From NCBI GenBank assembly GCA_017409645.1, contig JAFQSI010000231.1, forward strand, positions 1 to 16,897: a stretch of 16,897 bases of DNA, written 5' to 3'. A model generated the notes under the pieces. The model saw nothing but the letters and a program-made list of their open reading frames with translations. It ran no database searches and was not told where the DNA came from. This DNA comes from Oscillospiraceae bacterium. GTDB taxonomy: Bacteria; Bacillota; Clostridia; Oscillospirales; Oscillospiraceae. Position numbers and translations under genes: made by a program. Shown one piece after another: positions 13,153 through 16,897 of this stretch; the first letter of the stretch is position 1; every line of letters begins with the position of its first letter.

Positions 13153-14457
13153 TTATTTATTTGGCTCCTTCGGGGGATTGACCCGCTTTTCGATGCGGCC
13201 CAGGGCGTATTCCATGTCGCCGTAGGCGTCCTCCGTGACCCGGCCCAGGAATCCGGCCTCGTAGCGCTCCATGGCCTCCCGGATGCGGACCACCCGATGG
13301 CCGCCGATGGCGCTCTGATCGGGCTTCAGGGTGAAGATGGGGATGTACTCCCAGCCGGAGAGGAACGTCTCCCCGGTGGCGTTGTCCCGGGTGATCTCCA
13401 GGTCCAGGATGATGGAGTAGCCGGTGCCCGCCATGACGGCGTCGCCGAAGAAATCGCCCAGGGACCAGGCCACCAGCGTCTTCTTGACGGGATCATACTC
13501 CACCTTCTGGACCAGATGGGGATGGGTGCCCACGATGACATCCACGCCGCCCTCCTGCAGCTGCTTGCAGATCTTCTTCTGGGAGTCGCTGATCTCCTCG
13601 TTGTACTCGCTGCCCCAGTGGACCATGGCGATGGTCAGGTCGGGCTGCTCCTCCCGGACATTTCGCAGCACCCGCTCGATCCGGTCGGTGTCCACCTTCT
13701 TGTAGTCGGTGGAATAATCCTCGTACAGCAAATTTACGCAGTCCTCGCTGCCTGCGGGCAGGCCCAGATTGTCCATGCCCTTGGTGAAGGCCACCAGGGC
13801 TATGCGGATGCCCTCCACCTCCACGACCTCGTAGCCGCCGGTCCTGTCGAAATCGTCGGAATCGGCGAAGGTGCCCAGGGCCATCAGACCCACATGGTCA
13901 AAGGCCTCCAGCGTCGCCGCCAGACCGGACACGCCCTGGCGGATGGCGGCGGAGTTGGCCGTCTGGACCGCGTCGATGCCCATGGCCTTCAATGCCTTGG
14001 GCAGCTCCAGGGGCGCTGCGCCGGTGGCGTAGCCGTAGCTGCCGCCGCTGAGGTTGCCCTCGAAATTCAGCAGGGCCAGGTCCGCGCCGCTGAAAATGGG
14101 CGCCACATCCAGGAATGTCTGGGAAAAATCATAGCCGTTCTCGTGGGCGGCGTTTTCCAGCACATAGTCCGTCACGTTCAGATCTCCCGCCGCCGCCACA
14201 TGGATCACCGTGGTTCCGGTCTGAGGACGGGGCGGCTCCGTCTCCCGGGGGGCGGTTTCCGCCTGGGGCCGGGAAGCCGGGGGCTCGGTGGAGGACGGCG
14301 ACTCCTCCCGTCCCTTCAGAAACACCGCCGCCGCACAGACGGCGGCCAGGATCACCACTGCCAGAAGCAGCAGCCGTCTGCGGCGTTTCCTTTGATATGC
14401 CTTTTTCGTATAGCGGGCCTTTTTACGGCGCTGTGCATCCATGCGATGATCTGCCAT
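13153..14457 (-). CDS. Membrane-anchored CapA/PgsA-type metallophosphatase-fold protein
   Basis: 434 residues. A Lys/Arg-rich N-terminus (10-28) precedes one membrane helix (about 29-47), then a Pro/Glu/Thr linker (51-82), then an extracytoplasmic CapA domain. Seen motifs are AAAGDLNVTDYV (88-99), LLNFEGNLSG (129-138), AMVHWGSEY (277-285), VIVGTHPHLVQ (308-317) and SLGDFFGD (332-339). The usual 'ANNHxxDxG' motif reads TANSAAIRQG (167-176), so the Asn-His pair is not intact and catalysis may be altered. The start at 14457 is preferred over 14463 because GGAGG lies 7 nt from the former but only 1 nt from the latter. Members act in polyglutamate or capsule export, but no cap or pgs partner genes are here; role unknown. 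Confidence 0.88.
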   Translation of the reverse strand: MADHRMDAQRRKKARYTKKAYQRKRRRRLLLLAVVILAAVCAAAVFLKGREESPSSTEPPASRPQAETAPRETEPPRPQTGTTVIHVAAAGDLNVTDYVLENAAHENGYDFSQTFLDVAPIFSGADLALLNFEGNLSGGSYGYATGAAPLELPKALKAMGIDAVQTANSAAIRQGVSGLAATLEAFDHVGLMALGTFADSDDFDRTGGYEVVEVEGIRIALVAFTKGMDNLGLPAGSEDCVNLLYEDYSTDYKKVDTDRIERVLRNVREEQPDLTIAMVHWGSEYNEEISDSQKKICKQLQEGGVDVIVGTHPHLVQKVEYDPVKKTLVAWSLGDFFGDAVMAGTGYSIILDLEITRDNATGETFLSGWEYIPIFTLKPDQSAIGGHRVVRIREAMERYEAGFLGRVTEDAYGDMEYALGRIEKRVNPPKEPNK

Positions 14458-14464
14458 GCTCATT

Positions 14465-14469
14465 CCTCC
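14465..14469 (-). promoter_or_regulatory. Ribosome site deciding the CapA-like start
   Basis: GGAGG on the minus strand, followed by two in-frame ATGs at 14463 and 14457. Only the second has workable spacing (7 nt). Confidence 0.75.
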
Positions 14470-14522
14470 GGGAAAACAGAAAGGATCCGCGCTGCGGTCC
14501 TGGAATTTATGTTAACATTTCT

Positions 14523-14551
14523 ATTATACATGAAACCCCACTTGAGTACAA
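14523..14551 (-). promoter_or_regulatory. Promoter of the CapA-like gene
   Basis: On the minus strand TTGTAC (14551-14546), 17 bp, TATAAT (14528-14523), about 65 bp before the start. Confidence 0.75.
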
Positions 14552-14581
14552 GGGTGCAATTTTGAATTTTCTTCGATGGGG

Positions 14582-14610
14582 TTGGCGAATTCGACTCCTT
14601 ATGCTATACT
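14582..14610 (+). promoter_or_regulatory. Candidate promoter of the GH25 lysozyme gene
   Basis: TTGGCG (14582-14587), 17 bp, TATACT (14605-14610). It lies about 270 bp before the lysozyme start, with the palindromic element 14618-14854 in between, so the transcript would carry that element in its leader. Confidence 0.55.
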
Positions 14611-14617
14611 ATAACAA

Positions 14618-14854
14618 ATGTTTATCGACTTAAGTCAGCTAAATAGAGGATGAACTCTTGGCCCCCTCGTTTTGAGGGGGCTGGCACGGCGCAAGCCGTG
14701 ACTGGGGGAGTCTTGCCGCAGGTCGAATTCGCCGAAATGCTGACATGAATGTACAATGTACAGCGAACTCCCCCCTGTCCCGCGCTTCGCTTGGACATCC
14801 CCCCTCAAAACGAGGGGGGCAAGGGGTGCGGTACTGAGGCAAGTCGATAAGCAT
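14618..14854. repeat. Long palindromic, MITE-like element in the GH25 leader
   Basis: Outer arms ATG-n-TTATCGACTT-nnn-TCAG (14618-14638) are answered by CTGA-nnn-AAGTCGATAA-n-CAT (14834-14854). Inside, CTTGGCCCCCTCGTTTTGAG (14657 on) is answered on the other strand by CTTGCCCCCCTCGTTTTGAG (from 14823). Further in are smaller GC hairpins. Ends and build resemble the repeat at 8102-8259. No protein-like frame lies inside. Confidence 0.7.
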
Positions 14855-14882
14855 TTAATATATAGCCAACCGGAGGGATCCC

Positions 14883-15713
14883 ATGGAAGACAGACAAGCG
14901 CGCCGCCAGGCGCAAAAAAAACGCCAGCAGCGGCGGGCCGCGGGCTGCTTCAGCCTGATCGTGCTGGTGGTCGTTCTTCTGGGCGGCTATGTCATCCTCC
15001 GGGTCCTGGGCGGGCCGGGGTCCCCGAACTGGACCTCTGCCCTGACGGCGAATCCCTACACGCCCGCGGATTTCGCCACCGTGAATGGCTATGTGACCTG
15101 CACCGCCGGCCCCACCCGCCTGGGCCTGGACGTCAGCGAATACCAGGAGGAGATCGACTGGGAGCAGGTCCGCGCCGCGGGCTTCGACTTTGTCTTCATC
15201 CGCATCGGCTACCGGGGCTACAGCGTCGGCGAGATCTTCGCCGATGAGCGGGCCCGGGACAATCTGGCGGGGGCCAAGGCCGCAGGCTTTGACGTGGGCG
15301 TGTATTTCTACGCCCAGGCCGTCAGCCCTGAGGAAGCCCTGGAGGAGGCCAGATGGTGCCTGGACTTTCTGGAAGCCGAAGCGCTTCAGCTGCCCATCGT
15401 CTACGACTGGGAGTGGGTCAGCCACGACGCCCGCACCGGCAGCATCGACCGGGCCACCCTGACGGAATGTGTCAAAACCTTCTGCGATACCATCGACAGC
15501 GCCGGCTACCAGAGCATGGTCTACTTCAACAGCCACGTCTCCCGGGATCTGATGGACCTGGAGCAGCTGGCCGGATACCCCTTCTGGCTCGCCCAGTACC
15601 GGGAGCAGCTGGACTACCCCTACCAGGTGGACGTCTGGCAGTACACCGAGACAGGAAGCGTCCCCGGCATCAAGGGGAACGTGGACATCGATCTGATGTT
15701 CCTGTACGAATGA
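14883..15713 (+). CDS. Membrane-anchored GH25 lysozyme (muramidase)
   Basis: 276 residues. A basic cytoplasmic tail (1-19) and one membrane helix (about 22-43) are followed by an extracytoplasmic GH25 domain (about 78-276) that cuts the MurNAc-GlcNAc beta-1,4 bond of peptidoglycan. Seen are GLDVSEYQEEIDW (81-93, with D83), FVFIRIGYRGYSVG (103-116), YFYAQA (141-146), the acidic pair D175/E177 in IVYDWEW, and the C-terminal VDVWQYTETGSVPGI block ending in DIDLM. All catalytic acids are present. GGAGG lies 6 nt before the ATG. There is no wall-binding repeat, so it probably acts at the cell's own wall rather than as a phage endolysin; no phage genes flank it. Confidence 0.94.
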   Translation: MEDRQARRQAQKKRQQRRAAGCFSLIVLVVVLLGGYVILRVLGGPGSPNWTSALTANPYTPADFATVNGYVTCTAGPTRLGLDVSEYQEEIDWEQVRAAGFDFVFIRIGYRGYSVGEIFADERARDNLAGAKAAGFDVGVYFYAQAVSPEEALEEARWCLDFLEAEALQLPIVYDWEWVSHDARTGSIDRATLTECVKTFCDTIDSAGYQSMVYFNSHVSRDLMDLEQLAGYPFWLAQYREQLDYPYQVDVWQYTETGSVPGIKGNVDIDLMFLYE

Positions 15714-15740
15714 CAACAGCCGCCCGGTCCAGAATGAGCC

Positions 15741-15769
15741 TTGACAGAAAAATCGAGATATGAGATACT
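15741..15769 (+). promoter_or_regulatory. Promoter of the exported hypothetical protein
   Basis: TTGACA (15741-15746), 17 bp, GATACT (15764-15769). The TTG that could open the reading frame at 15741 is the -35 element, which rules it out as a start codon. Confidence 0.6.
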
Positions 15770-15800
15770 TAACCCATCAAAAGGAAAGGGTTTTGCTCCC

Positions 15801-16514
15801 ATGAAAAAACGATATACCCCCCTGATCGCGGCGCTTGCGCTGGTGCTTCTGCTCTTGATCTGGCTTTTCAACACAGACAACCTGTGCATCGGCCGGATCG
15901 AAGACCGGACCGACGACCAGTGGAGCCACATCCATCTGTTCATGAACGATGAGATCACCGTGGACTTTCCCATCGAAAAGCCCGGACAGCCCTGCTACTT
16001 CCAGTGGGAGAGCGGCCGCGGCTCCTTCGTGGCCGTGATCACCGACGCCGGCGGCAATGTCGTATTCGGCACCTCCTCCGAGGGAAACGGCCGCGAGCTT
16101 TTCTCCGCCGACTCGGACCTGACGCTCCGGATCCGGGCCAAGGGCCACGGCGGCGTCTTCGCCCTGACCCGCCGGGACGATCCGTCCCTGCTCTCCGGCG
16201 ACAGCGCTGACAAGTCCCGTCTCCTGGGCGAGGGCAACCACACCGGCGGCGACCTGGTCCGCACCTATGAGTGCCAGAAGGTCGACGGAAAATATGTCAA
16301 TTTCTATGTCCACAATTCCGGCACCGGCCCCGTTATCATCAACATCAACGGAAGCTATGCCCGGACCATCGAGCCGGGCTCCGCGGGCCACGTCCGCGCC
16401 CCCATCTCCACCACCATCCTGTCCCAGTCCATGACGCTCGAATGTGTCAGCGCCGACGGCAGCGACATGGACATCTATTGGAAGGCAGCCCAGCGCGACG
16501 GCAGCGGCGGCTGA
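15801..16514 (+). CDS. Exported or membrane-anchored protein of unknown function
   Basis: 237 residues. Start ATG at 15801 (MKKRYTPLIAALALVLLLLI) gives a signal peptide or N-terminal anchor at about 5-23; a purine-rich GGAAAGG lies upstream. The rest looks all-beta: a first part with hydrophobic strands around FVAVITDAGGNVVFG (76-90) and DLTLRIRAKGHGGVFALTRRD (106-126), and a second part with VNFYVHNSGTGPVIININGS, possibly two related sandwiches. I see no catalytic motif, sortase signal or lipobox. It follows the GH25 gene by 87 bp but has its own promoter, so an envelope role is only suggested. The family is not recognised. Confidence 0.82.
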   Translation: MKKRYTPLIAALALVLLLLIWLFNTDNLCIGRIEDRTDDQWSHIHLFMNDEITVDFPIEKPGQPCYFQWESGRGSFVAVITDAGGNVVFGTSSEGNGRELFSADSDLTLRIRAKGHGGVFALTRRDDPSLLSGDSADKSRLLGEGNHTGGDLVRTYECQKVDGKYVNFYVHNSGTGPVIININGSYARTIEPGSAGHVRAPISTTILSQSMTLECVSADGSDMDIYWKAAQRDGSGG

Positions 16515-16536
16515 TCCGACATATATTACAAATGCA

Positions 16537-16567
16537 GGGAACGGCCCACAGGGCTGTTCCCTTTTTT
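16537..16567 (+). terminator. Terminator of the exported hypothetical gene
   Basis: GGGAACGGCCC / GGGCTGTTCCC, an 11-bp stem with one G-U pair and loop ACA, followed by six T. It starts 23 bp after the stop codon. Confidence 0.93.
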
Positions 16568-16586
16568 GCAGCGGATCGGAAAAGCC

Positions 16587-16622
16587 CTTGCCTCCCCCAT
16601 TTATGGGAGAGGTGGGAGGGGG
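16587..16622. repeat. Partial copy of the palindromic repeat family
   Basis: CTTGCCTCCCCCATTTATGG followed by GAGAGGTGGGAGGGGG has the same hairpin-then-GGTGG...GGAGGGG layout as the left end of the repeat at 8102. No matching right end is visible, so it looks truncated. Confidence 0.45.
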
Positions 16623-16685
16623 CTGTTTGCGAGGCATGCAGCCGGGCTCCCCTGCCCTTCGGACTGTATTTACGGCGTCCCCCGC

Positions 16686-16710
16686 AGGGCGTGCATTGTA
16701 TGTGCGCCCT
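16686..16710. repeat. Small palindrome between the convergent units
   Basis: AGGGCGTGCA / TGTGCGCCCT, a 10-bp stem with two G-U pairs and loop TTGTA. It has no T-run. It is probably another dispersed intergenic palindrome; I see no second copy in this window. Confidence 0.4.
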
Positions 16711-16735
16711 ACGGATCGGGTATCTAAACAAGAAA

Positions 16736-16755
16736 CCGCACACTTATGTGTGCGG
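16736..16755 (-). terminator. Distal terminator of the rRNA operon
   Basis: CCGCACAC / GTGTGCGG with a 4-nt loop; on the minus strand TTTCTTGTTT follows. It is second in tandem after the hairpin at 16766-16789. Confidence 0.75.
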
Positions 16756-16756
16756 G

Positions 16757-16789
16757 CAAAAGAAAAAGGACTTCCTTACGGAAGTCCTT
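16757..16789 (-). terminator. Proximal terminator of the rRNA operon
   Basis: A perfect 10-bp stem AAGGACTTCC / GGAAGTCCTT with a GTAA tetraloop (GNRA type) on the minus strand, then TTTCTTTTG. It starts right at the 3' end of 5S rRNA. Confidence 0.9.
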
Positions 16790-16790
16790 G

Positions 16791-16897
16791 TGTTGGCATT
16801 ACCTATTTTCACGGCCCGTCGCCAGGCAACTATCGTCGGCGTAAGTGAGCTTAACTTCTGTGTTCGGGATGGGAACAGGTGGACCCTCACCACAATC
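16791..16897 (-). rRNA. rrf: 5S ribosomal RNA (5' end cut by the window)
   Basis: Read on the minus strand it has the conserved 5S core CCTGTTCCCATCCCGAACAC, then AGAAGTTAAGCTC, loop-E and helix-IV sequence, and the ACGGGCCGTGAAAATAGGTA 3' half. About 107 nt are visible, so roughly 10 nt of the 5' end lie outside. Placed before tandem terminators, it should be the last gene of an rRNA operon extending to the right. Confidence 0.95.

Noticed and set aside
12973..14565. A 530-codon plus frame opposite the CapA-like gene
   Set aside because: It reads through several perfect hairpins and is the complement of a gene with membrane helix and family motifs.
14639..14854. 71-codon minus frame in the palindromic element
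   Set aside because: It is made of the inverted repeat arms; no protein-like character.

Overview
The window looks like chromosomal DNA from a GC-rich gut Firmicute, most likely a member of the Oscillospirales/Oscillospiraceae. This rests on four things seen here: an S-layer-homology (SLH) surface protein with the Cys-rich 'GGYTTYTCSCG...ALGH' linker typical of that group, strong AGGAGG ribosome sites with TTGACA/TATAAT-type promoters, a Firmicute-type 5S rRNA, and GC-rich palindromic intergenic repeats. The species cannot be fixed from the sequence alone.

Layout. (1) 1-5735, minus: the first 1911 codons of a giant exported multimodular surface enzyme. It carries a GH123/DUF4091-type glycosidase module and a sialidase (Asp-box) module, spaced by Big_2, LamG and F5/8 type C domains, and enters a C-terminal SLH anchor where the window cuts it. 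(2) 5930-8083, plus: a pseudouridine catabolism operon, an HTH-PfkB pseudouridine kinase (psuK) followed by pseudouridine-5'-phosphate glycosidase (psuG), with a near-consensus promoter and a strong terminator. (3) 8102-10415: a palindromic repeat, an apparent C-terminal scrap of a serine recombinase, and an AT-rich two-gene segment (a 70-aa unknown and a zinc-ribbon/LRR/membrane protein). This segment stops at the 3' end of tRNA-Lys and looks acquired. (4) 10416-10672, minus: tRNA-Gln and tRNA-Lys with their promoter. (5) 10678-12156, minus: a THEP1-type NTPase and glutamate racemase (murI), each with its own promoter and terminator. (6) 12235-12827, plus: an isochorismatase-fold cysteine hydrolase, divergent from murI. 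(7) 13153-14457, minus: a membrane-anchored CapA-like protein, followed by a run of strong hairpins. (8) 14582-16567, plus: a membrane-anchored GH25 lysozyme, with a long palindromic element between its promoter and start codon, then an exported protein of unknown function. (9) 16736-16897, minus: 5S rRNA cut at its 5' end by the window, followed by two tandem terminators, so an rRNA operon lies to the right.

Functional themes. Several unlinked transcription units concern the cell envelope: murI supplies D-glutamate for peptidoglycan, GH25 cuts it, and the SLH, CapA-like and unknown exported proteins act at the surface. The SLH enzyme points to foraging on host glycans carrying both sialic acid and beta-GalNAc. 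The psu operon salvages pseudouridine from RNA turnover. No CRISPR array, complete transposase or replication origin was seen.
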